DNA of 64,000 nt from Chionis minor (GCA_013398295.1 VZSF01008169.1:558001-622000); one strand, 5' to 3'. Counted from the stretch's first letter, positions 26,886 through 39,504 are shown. Notes: generated by a model not told the origin, from the sequence alone. A program made the numbers and translations.

Positions 26886-27224
26886 GAACAGAAACAGTAT
26901 TTCTGTTTGTGACTGCAAAAATACAAAAGACAAAGCTATTTAGCTATTAAAAGGGACAGCTATTTAGATGTGATAAGTCTAATCAACTGGGATTTTCAAA
27001 AATGTATGTGGAGCACAGAAAACCAAAAAATCTCAAGCTACAGGGTTCATTCTGGTTTTATTTTTGTTAATTACATGTGGGTCCATCGATTGTTAAAGCA
27101 GTCCAGAGTAATTTAACGATGTTACAATTTAACTGCCATGGTGCACTCATTCCAATAAATTTCAACCAGGGTATCAAATGGTATTCTGTTTTTCATAAAT
27201 TACTTGTGTATAAATTGAACAGCA

Positions 27225-27615
27225 CGGATAAAAATAATGGTCTGTTCAAATATTCATATTCCCTATAGTACTTTTGCTACTATACAACTGTCCTAAAATA
27301 ACACTACATTAATTTTAATTAAATTTTGCATTTCAAAGCTTTTTTTCCACACATAGTATGTTTTTGTGCGACTTCTGTCAATACTTCAAGATAAAAGGAA
27401 AGCCAAAGGTTATATGTTAATTATTAATTATCTGTTGAAAATGAATGTAATGAGCTTAGTTTATATGAGGTCACACCAACTCTCAACTATTGTTTGTGAA
27501 CTGTTGGAGCAATAAAACCTAGAGCTCCAGGAAGAATAAACATTGCATCATTATAACCTTGAGAAGGAATAACTACTCTACCTTTTGGTAGACTGTGTAG
27601 TACACCCATGCTTTC
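27225..27615 (+). repeat. Duplicated non-coding block, copy 2
   Basis: Partner of 23330-23760, same orientation, offset about 3.88 kb. The core is 27289-27433. The left flank 'ctgttcaaatattcatattc' and right flank 'actctaccttttggtagact' align with the corresponding flanks of copy 1. Between the copies lie a CR1 (+), an old LINE (-) and a MIR (-), so the pair could be a tandem duplication later filled with insertions, or two insertions of one ancient unnamed element. Confidence 0.8.
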
Positions 27616-30600
27616 TTCTAAAGGTTTTGGTGGTTTGTTTTCTTTTTTTTTCCCCGCCAGCCTAAGTTTCCACTGCTACTTTGTATTTGCAGGTTCCTCA
27701 AGAAATAAGCATACTTATGCAAATTTTGTCACCATGAACCTACTATTATTTCCTTCTACCCAGAGAAGGACGGGGAGAAGTCTAGAAGGTGCCCAGATGA
27801 ACTACACAACAGCCACCATTTGCTCAGAGGGATGACACCACGCCATGTTTGTATTTACAAATATCTACAGAAAAAGAAGTTCCCCACAGAGCCTGTTCAT
27901 AGCAACAATGCTGACATTCATGGCACTGAAGACATTCTGCTGAGAGAGTAAACTGATTAATAGTGCGAGCACTGAAAAAGTAAGTTGTTGAAGTTAACTA
28001 ATTTCCAGTTGCATTGATCATTGCATTTGCTTTGCACTGAAAATTATTAAAGCTCTGACCTTAGCAGGCAGTTGTCCACATATAAGAAAACTCAGTTTCT
28101 TCAAAATGTTTAATAATGGTGTATATTATCAACACTAACTTTAAGAGAGAAAAAAGTCAATGGGGTTGTTTTAGACAGCACATACAATCCATGTTGGGCA
28201 AAGTGAAATGCAAACACTTTAGCATAAATTCAGACATGGTATTTAAACGCTCTACTGCTACTCAATTGCACACATACAGAAATGCACCTAAAAACCACAT
28301 CTTAAAAAAATATATTTGCTATATTCGCAAGGAGAAGTTGGACATTTGTGGAAGCAGATATATTTGTGAAAGAACATCAATAATATTGACATCAGCTGCC
28401 TACAGACCAGTAACAAATGTTCCATATGCTACAAGCAATAAAAATTATTGTTACCATGATTCAATACCATTTTTAGAAGGCATGATTAACATTCATCTGT
28501 AAATAGAATTTTAGATAGAAAGAAGGAGCACAGTAAGAGAGAGGAACTACATATGTCTTCTAGGCTTGCGTGCTCTTTGGAGGAAGGACAATTCTGATCT
28601 GGTTTCCTTTATGCTTCCCCTGTCTACCCAGTGCCATTAAAATTGCTCCCAGCTCTGAGAAAATCTAAAGAGGAACTGAAGAGGAGTATTTGCATTTCCC
28701 TCAAAGAACTCCTACTGTAAACCCTCAAACCTTTTCACTCTCTCTTCATAGCAGACTTCTTCCAAGTTTCTAAGCATTTTTGTTGGTTGCACCTAAATCT
28801 ACTCACTTCTTTCTTACTGGGCTTTGGGGAATGGGAGGTTTGTTTGTGTCTTAATAGGGGACAAAAAACTGACACTACACTGCAAACACAGAGGAAATGC
28901 AAACATAAAGAACAGTCTTACCACTCTGGGCCAATATTCAACACCTGCTCTTTTGTTTTTGTTAAGGGACAAAAATGAATCGTCCATTTTGGTGCAATCC
29001 TCTTTATTTACAAAGAACATATTCACAATCCTCATTCCTCTAACATCGTGGAAACAAATCCAAGCGACTTTTCTTCTTGGAAATTCAAAAGAAGTTATCT
29101 GGCTTCTTCCCAGGCCCCCACTAAGGATTGCCTTTCTCACTGTCTGCTGCTTTTTGCTGACAGGTAGTTTGCTAAAAATTCTCCTAATGCTCTTATGTTT
29201 ACAACTAGTCCCATGGAAACCTCTCAGACCATGCAACTCAAAGGCTCCTTAGCCTCTGCCAAGCAGCCAGTTGCCTCAGGCAGTCTTTTTCATTTTGGCC
29301 AGTTCCCTCGTTCTCTTAAATAACCTTAATTTTTACCTTTCTATTAGCTTGAAAGCTTAACCTAGTACACTTGCAAGATATAACTTGTGACAGAAAGCAC
29401 GAATTAATAAAGTCCATTATAACATTATCTCCAGCATTATTTTATATTAATATTTAGAAATCTCAACTTTGATAACAAATTGTATAGAACAGAATGCCAC
29501 AACTATTAATTTTAAAGCACCATTATCATCACTAGTAACAACATCCAAGCTTCCTCCTATGCATACACCCAGGAATCATATATAATGAAATTAACTTCTT
29601 TTCATTATTGGCTTTTGGGATTCTGCTGATTGTCCTGCTGAAGAATATGGTAGTACAACGTATAAGAAAATGATATACCTATATGAGTTCTAAAGAAGGA
29701 CAACTTCAAAAGACAAAGTAAAGTATATATATAGAGAGATTTATATAGTTTATCTATTTTAAACTATAGCTTACTATTATTATAGTATATAATGTCCTTC
29801 AATTCTCCTTTGGATGGTGAGATTTTAAGATGAAACTGATAAACTTGTGGAAGGGAGGGTCTGCAAAGGAAACCAGATCACTACTTCTTGCCGTACAACA
29901 TATTCATCCCATGCTTCAAGGTTTCCATGGAAAGCACCTGTAGTGCTTTCGAAGGAGCGTTTTCTCTTGATGCACAATTTGGCTTCTGTTTTCATCTCTA
30001 CCTCCACAGTGATCTTTTTAGTATAGTTAATTTCCTCCAGTCTACATACTACTTTAACACTATTCCAACAGATCTCAGCCTCCATACGCCACACCATCCC
30101 CCAAAGGGCACAGAGCTTTAGAACTGTGCAGGGCCCAAACAAAACCTGGGTCAACTCTATGCAGTCAGATCATGGCGAATTCCTACTGAAGATAGCAATT
30201 CATAGCAGAGTTGACACAAGACAGCTATGATTACTTCCTGGGATAAATGCTCTTGCAGGAGATACATAGCTCTCAATAACTAAGACGGGCTCTTCAATCT
30301 CATGCCCCTGGTCTTATGATAATTGTTCATTAACACTGTATGACGTTTAGAGATATCTGCATTAGATCAACTTTGCTTACCTCACCCCAAAATAGATATT
30401 TCCAATAAGATATTCAGTCTGTTACTGGTACCGTTTAATACCTCTCTTTATAGAGAATAATAGCGATGTGAGCAGTGCTAATATAGGAATCAAACAGATG
30501 CTTATTTTTATGAAGTGACAGTATTATAAATGCAACCTCAATTTTACAAAATTAAAGCAAAGATTAACTCTCAGTATAGGAGATTTGACTCACAGGGCTA

Positions 30601-33600
30601 TTTATATCGTTAACAAGAAGTCAGCCCCTCCCAAGTATCAAAGTGAACACTGTGAAAATCGGGTGGGATGAGCTGTCATTTGGAGATGTCTCTTACACTG
30701 ATTGCAGAGGGAGTCCTGAGTCAAGATCTAGTGTCAGCTAAGTAGGCCTATCACTTGAAAGGTTCATTCAGAGAGGAACCTGAATTTTAGGTTGGAGAGA
30801 ATGCAGAAAACCTCAGCCTGAAATAAATGCCCCAGTTATCCTTAATAAAACTAGATCTGCAGTTGAAATAAGAAGTCATAGCTCTGTTGGTTTCAGAAGA
30901 GCTTGAGCAATGTAACAAGTTGAGATTCTGGTCCTGTGAATAGCTCCTTTGACTTCACTAGGATTACTCACACAGTCTATGAGTAAGTACATATGGATGT
31001 CTAAGATATTTGCTAAGCAACAGACAAGAAGCTACCAAAAAAGTGATCTGTGAAGTTATCAATTTTTAAATGTAAAGCATAATCCTGTAGACACCTACGC
31101 ACATGAATAATATTACGCATTGGGGTACTTTAATTATATATATTAATATTTCTTGGTGTCTTTACATCTACTATTGGTGGTCCCTGGCCCACATTAAAAC
31201 GTCTGGATGAACCAAAGTATTCCTTTTGCTCCTTCATTTGTTGTTCAAGAATACACCACATTTTCTGCGTATTAATATTCAACCAAATATGTTGCATTCC
31301 ATAAACAATATTACAAACACCAAAACCCATTATTGCCTTTTCTAAAAGGAATACTTTAAAAATGCATGTGTTGTTACAATATAAAGTAAAAAAAGCTCTA
31401 GCTGAAATTCACATATTGTCTACGTTCATTAGTACTATCAACATTACTGAACTTTCTTTTTCTTATTAGGGTTACCATAGAAATGAGCCTAGAGCTATCA
31501 CATGAATTGTTGCTGTTATTAAGAAGTAGTCTACTTCACTTTCATTTGTGTGTTTTTAAGAATCTTTGAATATTCAAGAGAATAAAACTACCTTGATATT
31601 AAATTAAGGCTAGAAAGGTGGGGAGTTTTTTTAAACAAACATAAGCTTATTTAATAAAATGAAGCAGTAAGTTGTGTGGCACCCACACAGTGTATAAAGC
31701 GAGCATTCTCTATAATTCCATGTTTTTATGCTTGTATGCGCTATTCTTTCAGAGAGGCAAATGGTGCACAGCTGACTGTATAATGGAATGCTATATATAA
31801 ACATGAAAATTCCAATAAAGGAATGATATTAACCTTTAAAGTTAGGCAAGCGCTTTACACATAGAATACTATGCTTTCAAACATTTTTACATAAAGGTGT
31901 AACCATGCATTACTTCCTCATTTCTCAAGAGACTTATAGTGTATTACGTGAGAAAATAAGAATCTAAGTCATCTTTTTAAGATATGTAAGCTTTCTAGTG
32001 TGTAATTATAATAATATGTAAAAAAGATTTTCATAAGAATAGATGTAAAACTGCATTTTAACTAAATGACTGATCAAATATACACTATGTAACGACACAT
32101 TGGCACGTTATTGTATTTCGTGTGTGTGTCTGTTCGGGCAGGAAGAGTACGTCTGTATGTACATCAGTGATTGCATGATTCTGGATTAAAGTTCACAATT
32201 CTTTAAAACATCTGGCTGAATGAATAGTACAAAGTATGTGAGCAGCAACTACTTTACCTTATGAAGGACAAATACTTTGCTAAAGCTCCTCAACTAGAAG
32301 CTTTGTGGTTTATCATCTCATCTGCATGAGCTTTGTTAGTGACCTCAGTGTAATCTTGTCAGCCAAAAGAAAAGCTCGACACACTATTAATAAGAAATCA
32401 TTTGGATGCAAATTTTATCTGCAGCGTGATGCCTTTCAATCAGAAGTTCATGAGACAAAACCTTTGAGCCACTACAAAGCTGGCAGGCAACCTATCCAGC
32501 TTTTCAGTGAAATGATCTATGAACAGATTCTCTTCTACCCATTCTCAACAGAAGATTGAATGAATACTTTAGATATGAAAGATGTAGAGACAACAAATAA
32601 TATTCTCTTCAATTTTCTTATTTAGTAAATCTGGGTGATACATATTTTTTTTTTTATAAAGAAGGAAAACAGAGTCAGATTGAAACTTCACGGATGGGCT
32701 CTTGGGTGAATTCTGGGTATAAAATGCGAGAAGCCTTAACAAATCTTTTGGGAGAAAATGACAGCTCTCAGTTTTTCATCCAGTGAACTAACAAGTGAAA
32801 TTTCACTGAGAAAGGTACTGGTAGAAAGATTTGTGAGTCTTTGGAGGAAAAAGAAGGATGAGAGATCAAAACCTAGAAAACATATCTGATCTTTTTATGT
32901 AGTATAAGACTCTTCTAAAAAATGCTTTGTTGCTCCTAAACTTCACAATACTTAGGAACTCCTTTAACTTATTTGACAAACAATGTGTCTTGCCCTTTGT
33001 CTACTCCTGTATGAATTTCCATGCTTGCCTGCAAATGTTATCCTGCTTTGTAAGCAGGAATTTGAGAAGGTTCCCAGTTATCTTCTGGTTTGTTTCTCAA
33101 GAAAAAATAGTGCCGTAAAAAATAATGCTTCAGAAATCATCTCATAATATACTCAATTATTCCTTTCAAGGATCAAGCTCTCTCAGATGAGCGGTATTTC
33201 ACTATCTCACTGCAGCCTTTCTTAAAAACCCTTTTTTAAGTGTTGCAGATCCATGGGAGGGATGGGTGAGGGAAGGTGTCAAGGGATGCCAGGCAGGAGG
33301 TTGTTCATATTCTCCTGCTCAAAGTTTCATTCATCTTTTTGGAACTATGAAATAAAAGAATGATACTTCCCATTTTTTTCAATGCAAAAGGTGAATAACT
33401 TTGATGGTGTAAGGTGAGAAAGAGCCTATCTGCTGTTTCTTGCTCTTTCAGAAGGCAGGAAAGAAGAGAATCTCAGCCAGGAGTTCAAGTATAAATATAG
33501 ATGTTCAAAAGCCTTAGATAAAGTATATCTTAAGAGGCTGAAATGTTAAGGAAGAAAAATAAGAGAAGCAAAATTTTGTTACAGGTAAAAAAAAATTACC

Positions 33601-36199
33601 CAAACTCAAGAACTTGGCTTAGGGAAAAATTATTTTAACTAATTAAATTGAAAGACCAATATATACAGGAAAAGGGAAATTAAATTCAGTGTTGACAAAT
33701 ATCAGTTGAAGTCCTTTGGAAGACACTATATATTTATTTATTTTTGTATACATCTAACAGTTTCTTACATGTACGCATAATGGAGCCTAAATTTAAATGA
33801 ACTGCTCTATAAGATTTGGGCAACACTGAGCAGTGGAAAGTAAATATTTGCTCAATGAGCAATGAGTAAGGGAAGAAACTGGAGAGAAAATTTCTAAATT
33901 CATGGGAAAACTGAGACATTCCCACTACACAAGGCAAACACTACTTGCTCTTGCTTTGTATTGGATTGATGCCATGCTACATTCAATTTGGACTCAATAA
34001 TGACCCAATGTAGCCAAGCATTAATGTCAGAAGGCAAAAAAGGACAAAGTTCTGAATTTTCAGCTACACGCAGAAGTCTACAAAAACTTCAAAAAAACTA
34101 TTTGCTTACCTCAACAGCCTGATAAAATTCATTACTAAAAGATCACAAGAACTGGATAGCAAATTTCTCCTCTAGGGGAAAACAGACTGGCATGAACAAT
34201 AAATGGATGAATAGCTATTAACAGCATGCCTTTTCATATTTGTGTTGTTGTTATATTTCACTTCGTACTGTAACTTGTGTCCATATTGAAGGTAACATCT
34301 AAGTAGTCAAACATTCCTGTCTTTCAAGAATGATGAAAGAGAAGGAAAGCACATCTGCCTAAATAGGTGGGCTTTAAAAGCAGGTACTTCAGAAGTCTTT
34401 TAAACAATAGATTGCCTTCTACTTATGTGTTATTCATACAATTTATTTGTAACACTTCATTGCAAAACCTTACAAAAAAATGCTACCTATAAAAACAAGC
34501 TCCCTGATCTAGATTAAAGGAAAATATTACATGGAGCTTTATTGAAAACTTGTATTTGACATGAACTACTGCTGCTGATGTGCAATAGCAGATTGAAAAT
34601 AAAGGATATTTGCTTAAACATTTACAATTCATGATGCTACCACACTCTAGGTACTGTTTCACACCTCATTTTAAAAAAAGAAGAAATACATACTCCTGTA
34701 ATTTTGAAATTAAGGAACATTTCTGAATGAGAGGCAACTGAGTTTCTCTAGTTATACTAAAGGAAAACCAAGAGGATCAGAACTGAAGCATGGATCTCAG
34801 AGTTTTAATCTAGTTACCAAGTCTATCTTTCTACTTTGCTCTTCCAAACAAGCAGATTTATACTTACATTGTATTTATCAGTCAGCTTATATGAGCTTTC
34901 ATACAGTCTTAGAAGTGCTTTTGATGACATTAGGAAAATAAAACTTGGAAAATGTCAAAAATTTGGTATATGAAAATCTGTTTTTTATGGGATGATGCCT
35001 ACAGGCTACATTAAAAATACTGTATTTGAAATATCGAGGAGAGTAACCATGGAAAACAGACTGGACCCCCTAGATCTGTAAACTCTCATGTTCATATTTG
35101 TTCTTAAACATGTCAATAAAATGACCATATTAACATGAGAAATGAAAGAATTGCTACATTCCATCACAATAGTGCTGCACATAACTATTAACAAGTATTG
35201 AGACAAATTCAAACAAAATATTAATCAGCTGAATAGAATATTGTAGTTTAAAGTAACTTTCATCTGTATTTTGCAAGTAATAACAAATACATGAGCATTT
35301 GCCCATAGAGGAAGAATATGCTTAATAACATTAATCTGAATTTAAAAAAATACCTAAATGAAATAACTACAATAATACCCATTTTTCTTTGTAGTACCAG
35401 TTCAAAGCTAAACCTCAGCATTATGACATTTCAGTAAGTACTAGTTGACTGGCACTTTTAAAGCATATAAAATTCACTGTAATCTCCAGTGAAAAAAAAA
35501 AAAAATCAAGAAAAAGTTATTTGAACATTCACACTGCAAGTATACTAAGAAAAATTAATGAATTAGAGAAAGATTTGTCTTTTTTTCTAATCTAGATTAC
35601 AGTACCATTAAGTAAGTGCTGTTTCAAAAAACTATCAAGATTAGAAGCGTCAAGGGGAAAAAAAAATAAATTGCAGTCTAAAAACTATGCATCGTATTTA
35701 TGAGAACAAAATGAAATATGACTATCAGTATACATAATCTTAATCAGGCTATATACATGTAGCAGTATACATAACCTAAGTTTAATCTCATCCAAGTCCA
35801 AGCATTTGTTAAACAGGTAAGGACAAATATTTGGGTCAAAGTTTCCAACACAGGTATAATGATTTAGACAACAAAAGAACAAGGTGACTTTATGTATGAG
35901 TATTTATTGAAAAGCTTCAATTGTGCCATGGTTTTAATGACAGAACTACCAATATTAATAGAGATAACTTTTGTTTAGAACAAAAAAAAAAATTACAAAC
36001 AAAAAAGAGAGCATAACAAAGAAGAAAGTATAAGGTATTTGCAGAGAGGGTTGTCTCCCACTATATGTTGCAATGACTATTGACAAAAACACAACCTAAG
36101 TCACAGCATCAAATAGACTCCTAGGAAGTTTGAGATGCTACACTATGATCCTGTGTGTTCACTCAACTTACCAGTGTTTTCACACTACAATTTTGAGAA
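27616..36199. other. Intron stretch without supported features other than a possible MIR
   Basis: AT-rich. Overlapping frames of 140 codons on the minus strand (28814-29236) and 142 on the plus strand (28824-29252) cover the same DNA and share no peptide similarity with known proteins. The 128-codon frame at 28116-28502 is lysine- and tyrosine-rich AT-biased text. Near 30930-30990 there is short wording like an old dispersed repeat. The weak MIR at 34655-34850 is listed separately. Confidence 0.55.
34655..34850 (-). mobile_element. Possible worn MIR SINE, minus orientation
   Basis: Weak antisense MIR order: 'cacctcatttt' near 34663, 'gagaggcaactgagtttctc' near 34730, then 'tcagaactgaagcatggatc' and 'ctttctactttgctc' near 34830. 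Each block is individually imperfect and spacing is a little long. Confidence 0.3.
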
Positions 36200-36797
36200 T
36201 ATTGAGAGTACTGGGATGCATTAAACATAGTATAACCAGACAGTCAAAAGAGGTGATGACTCCTCAGTATTTAGCATTGGTTCAGTCTCCACTTGAGTTT
36301 TGCATTCCCCACAATTTAAAAAGAATATTAAGGTACTTGAACGAGTGCAGAGGATGGCAACAAAGCTGGTGAAAGGGCTGGAAGGCACATCCTATGAGGA
36401 GTGGCTAAGGACTCTGGGGTTGCCTAGCTTGGAGAAAAGCAGGCTGAGGGGCCACCTCATTGCTCTCTACAGCTTCCTGAGGAGGGGAAGCAGAGAGGGA
36501 GTTGCTGATCTCTTCTGATCCAGTGACAGGATGCGTGGGAATGGTTCAAATCTGCATTAGGGGAGGCTGAGACTTGACATTAGGTAACATTTTTTTACAG
36601 AGGGAGTGGTAAAACACTGGAACAGGCTTCCTAGAGAGGTGGACAATGCCCCAGGCCTGTCAGTGTTTGACAGGCATTTGGATAATGCCCTTAATAACAT
36701 GCTTTAGCTTTTGGTCAGCTCTGAAGTGGTGAGGCAGTTGGACTAAGTGATCATTGTAAGTCCTTTCCAACTGAAATAGTCTACTCTATTCTACTCT
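36200..36797 (+). mobile_element. CR1 LINE, 5'-truncated, about 600 bp
   Basis: Plus-strand CR1 3' portion. Recognisable blocks in order: 'agtactgggatgcattaaac', 'tacttgaacgagtgcagag', 'ggcaacaaagctggtgaaag', 'cctatgaggagtggctaagg', 'ttggagaaaagcaggctgag', 'cctcattgctctctacagct', 'ggaacaggcttcctagagag', 'cagttggactaagtgatcat' and 'agtcctttccaactgaaat', ending in a tail of 'ctact/ctatt' pentamers to about 36797. The first 120 bp are more worn than the rest. A 72-codon open stretch inside (36300-36518) is a remnant of CR1 ORF2 C-terminal sequence, not a gene. It sits about 250 bp downstream (in gene direction) of the ATRNL1 exon at 37043-37121 and is antisense to ATRNL1. Confidence 0.92.
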
Positions 36798-37042
36798 AAA
36801 TATTCCATCACAAAGAAAATTTAGCTTTCTGCCATCTAGCGTTGAAATTTCTTTAATTTTTGACAGCAGAAAGGAAAAAGCTTTTCTTCAGCATAAAAAG
36901 CCCAGGGTAAAAAAAAAAAAAAACATTTAGGGGGATATTTAAATTGTGTATACAGGAGAAAGTGGAGATGTGATTGTTCATCAAAGCTCTCAATTTATTC
37001 GGAAAGATAACACTACCATAATAATCTTAAAGTTATTGATAC

Positions 37043-37121
37043 CTCTCTCCGTCGAGAAGCCCAACACGTTTGTTTGATTTTCCAAACGACAGCGGCTACC
37101 AGCAGTAAGGATAAGAAACAA
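37043..37121 (-). CDS. ATRNL1: ATRNL1 internal exon, second half of the transmembrane segment and start of the cytoplasmic tail
   Basis: On the minus strand this 79-nt exon follows a very strong acceptor (twelve T then gtaattgcag) and ends GAGAGAG|gtatca, a weaker donor. Its first base completes the serine codon begun in 56535-56596. It then reads CFLSLLLVAAVVW, finishing the hydrophobic membrane helix, and K-I-K-Q-T-C-W-A-S-R-R-R-E, the basic stop-transfer start of the cytoplasmic tail. The exon ends in phase 0. The threonine in KQTC is what I recall for ATRNL1; ATRN has KQSC. This, with introns of 19.4 kb before and more than 37 kb after, makes ATRNL1 the better call. The following exons (tail beginning QLLRE) were searched for by eye down to position 1 and not found, so they should lie left of the window. 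Codons are intact with no frameshift. Confidence 0.96.
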
Positions 37122-37150
37122 CTGCAATTACAAAAAAAAAAAAGTAATTG
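37122..37150 (-). promoter_or_regulatory. Acceptor region with polypyrimidine tract in a potential hairpin loop
   Basis: In the ATRNL1 transcript sense the 3' splice site reads caattac, twelve U, guaauug, then cAG and the exon. The two 7-base arms are perfect complements and would hold the whole uridine tract in the loop, next to the AG. On the plus strand the arms are 37125-37131 and 37144-37150. Confidence 0.6.
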
Positions 37151-39001
37151 TAACATAATGGTTTGAAAAAACTTATGTTTTTAGGGTATCAAAGTCAACA
37201 AAAAGACATTTGAGTGCAGAAAAATACCCACAAAAATAGAGGAAAACTAAACTCTACCAGGAGTCAAATGAGTCAATCATCAAAGTTCAAAGATAAAAGA
37301 AAACGCACACCTCCGATGTTGCGGTTGTCTCCATAAAATACTATTACTGTCTCCATTAGCATGGGATAAGCTCCATTACAACCCATACCCACATACCCAC
37401 AACAGTCTCCACAAACATGCACGGCACGTTCCACTTTCAGCAGATGGAAAAAGAGGATGAACTATAGCCAAAAAATGATACCAACTTATACTCCTCTCTG
37501 TTTATGAATTCTGAATAATTTCCTGGGATGCAGGAATGATAACTATATGCAGGGAGTATAATTAGTTTGAGGAAGGAGCATTGATAGCATTTGATATAAG
37601 GTCTGTTTTACTAAATTGAGTACTTCTATAGTGAATTGCCCAGGGAAAACATCCCAAAGAATATTACCATATTATAGTCCCTAAGACACAACGGAAGAAG
37701 GAAAAAAAAAAAAAAAAATCAACATTAGTAAGCTTGTGCAGTTCACAATCAGATCATACACCTTCTCTTTTGCTCCAATAATTTTGTATTTGTAACATTC
37801 AGTCCATAAAGGATTGTGGTAGAAAGATCGGTGAACTCTCAACCTTTTTTAGTGAATTTCTGGACAGCAACAAAAGCCTTCTAAAGTTAACACCTAATGT
37901 AAGCAGTCAGAATTAAATTTAATTTTTTAGACATTTTTTGATAAAAATATCTTGATTTTCTTGCTGTGTGAAGAACTTCCAGTCATCTTAGCACCTCTGA
38001 TGTGCACAGTGTTTGCAATTCATACAACCCTGGAACTACTGAATTATGCTAGTCAGTCATCATTTTTTTTGCCAAAAAGCTTAAAAATGTATTCTTTAAC
38101 TAATACGGAAAATACCATGAATACCCTGAAGTAGTATAATTCAGATGAGTACTGTGCATAAATGCAAAATGTAATAATTATCCATGCAGTAACACCAACG
38201 TTGCCCTGTGTCATGCTGTAAACAGAACTTAAATTATGACCTAGAAGATACATCTCCAGAAGCAGCAGCTCATGGCAGTCAACATTTATCCATAGCATGG
38301 AGACTATCAGAAACCTGTTTATGGCAACTGTAGTTTAATATCACTGTTAAGGTAACGGAATGAAAGCACCCAATTCAGCTGTACCACTGCATCTTCGACA
38401 ACACAAAGTACCATTGCTCTGAGTATGTTCAAAAGTCAGTCTCCGTAACGCAAGCTTCCTTGATGGTTAAAGTAATGCAAATCAATACGGCTTTCTGTCA
38501 GCCAATCAATATGGCTATCTATCTATCTTACTCACTTAAAACTCTTTTAACTATGAGCTTTCAAATTTTTTTTTTATCAATTTCTTATTTGAACACCCCT
38601 GAGAAAGCTTGCCAGAGTGAGGTCAAGTTTGAAAGAGAAAAGTACCACATAAAGTGGTTTGGGCATAGAAAGTTCAATAAAAATTAACAGCTTTGTTTTT
38701 TACTTAAGAGACTTAATTTTGTCTTGATAGTTCCAAGAAGGCTGACTGTTCTGAACCTGAAAGGAAAAAATGGTTAAAGTATCATTTCTAGATGCAAAGT
38801 CTGACTTTTCTCTTAAGAGCCAACGTCAACCACCAGCATTTTTAGCAGTTTTTTAATGTTCTTTGGGACTTAGGGATTTTTATGGAAAGGAAGATAAATT
38901 CTCCCTCTCTCCTTGTAGGACCATTTTAAATACTGCACTGAGCTTTTATTCATTCTTGGCACGGATGCTTTAAAAAACAAAGGTACTTGGAATTTTGATT
39001 G

Positions 39002-39023
39002 GTTCTGATCAATGGATCAGAAC
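39002..39023. repeat. Perfect inverted repeat, 9-bp arms, 4-bp loop
   Basis: 'gttctgatc', loop 'aatg', 'gatcagaac'. It lies 430 bp from the palindrome at 39452. No T-tract or gene end gives it a terminator role in this setting. Confidence 0.7.
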
Positions 39024-39451
39024 AGTGCAGCGTATCTAAGAACCCATTTGCCAATAGAAAATTGTTGGAAGAGTCAACGATCTGTAATAAAAGGATGTGA
39101 GAGGGCAAGTGCTGGTTCAAGAACCTTGGGGAATTAGAAAAGAAAACTCAACCTTGCACTTTAATGAATCTCAGTGTAAACCATCTTTCTATATGGGTCT
39201 TCACTGAAAGGAACTAATGCCGTAATAACATTTTAATTGATACACCATTTTATCAACAGAGTATTTCCTACGAGAAGAATTTCTATTAAAAGGTTTTTTT
39301 ATAACATAATATCTAAGTAGCACAAAGAATGTTATGAAACTGATCAGAGAACTTTCACCATTTGTTTCATGCATTGCTCCAGTTGTTGCATTGATTTCAC
39401 TTTTTTTAATTTATCTTTCTCTGTTTCCCCTTTTCTGGTCTCCTTTGAAAG

Positions 39452-39482
39452 CAAGTACAAGTTTACTGTGAATTTATACTTG
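39452..39482. repeat. Imperfect palindrome, 15-bp arms
   Basis: Centre at 39467. The arms agree at 12 of 15 positions. Because of the symmetry both strands translate to nearly the same peptide (K-Y-K-F-T-V-N-L-Y-L) in overlapping open frames, which is a by-product of the palindrome and not evidence of coding. Confidence 0.75.
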
Positions 39483-39504
39483 ATGTCTAGGGAAAAGCAG
39501 ACCT

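Larger units (their letters stand above)
1..37042 (-). other. ATRNL1: ATRNL1 downstream intron (incomplete, continues left of window)
   Basis: At least 37 kb of intron downstream of the exon at 37043-37121 on the minus strand. No exon matching the expected next tail segment (QLLRE...) was recognised, and no last exon or polyadenylation context was found. It carries most of the repeats annotated here and the duplicated non-coding block at 23.3/27.2 kb. Small open frames of 60-160 codons occur on both strands throughout, often overlapping antisense, as expected by chance in AT-rich DNA; none shows a family signature. Confidence 0.85.

Noticed and set aside
28116..28502. 128-codon plus-strand frame
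   Set aside because: Peptide composition follows AT-rich codons, no family signature, no flanking gene structure.
28814..29252. Long overlapping open frames on both strands (140 and 142 codons)
   Set aside because: Same DNA open on both strands, no domain or motif, no splice or promoter context. Chance.
36300..36518. 72-codon plus-strand frame as a possible gene
   Set aside because: Lies wholly inside a CR1 LINE and reads as CR1 ORF2 C-terminal remnant.
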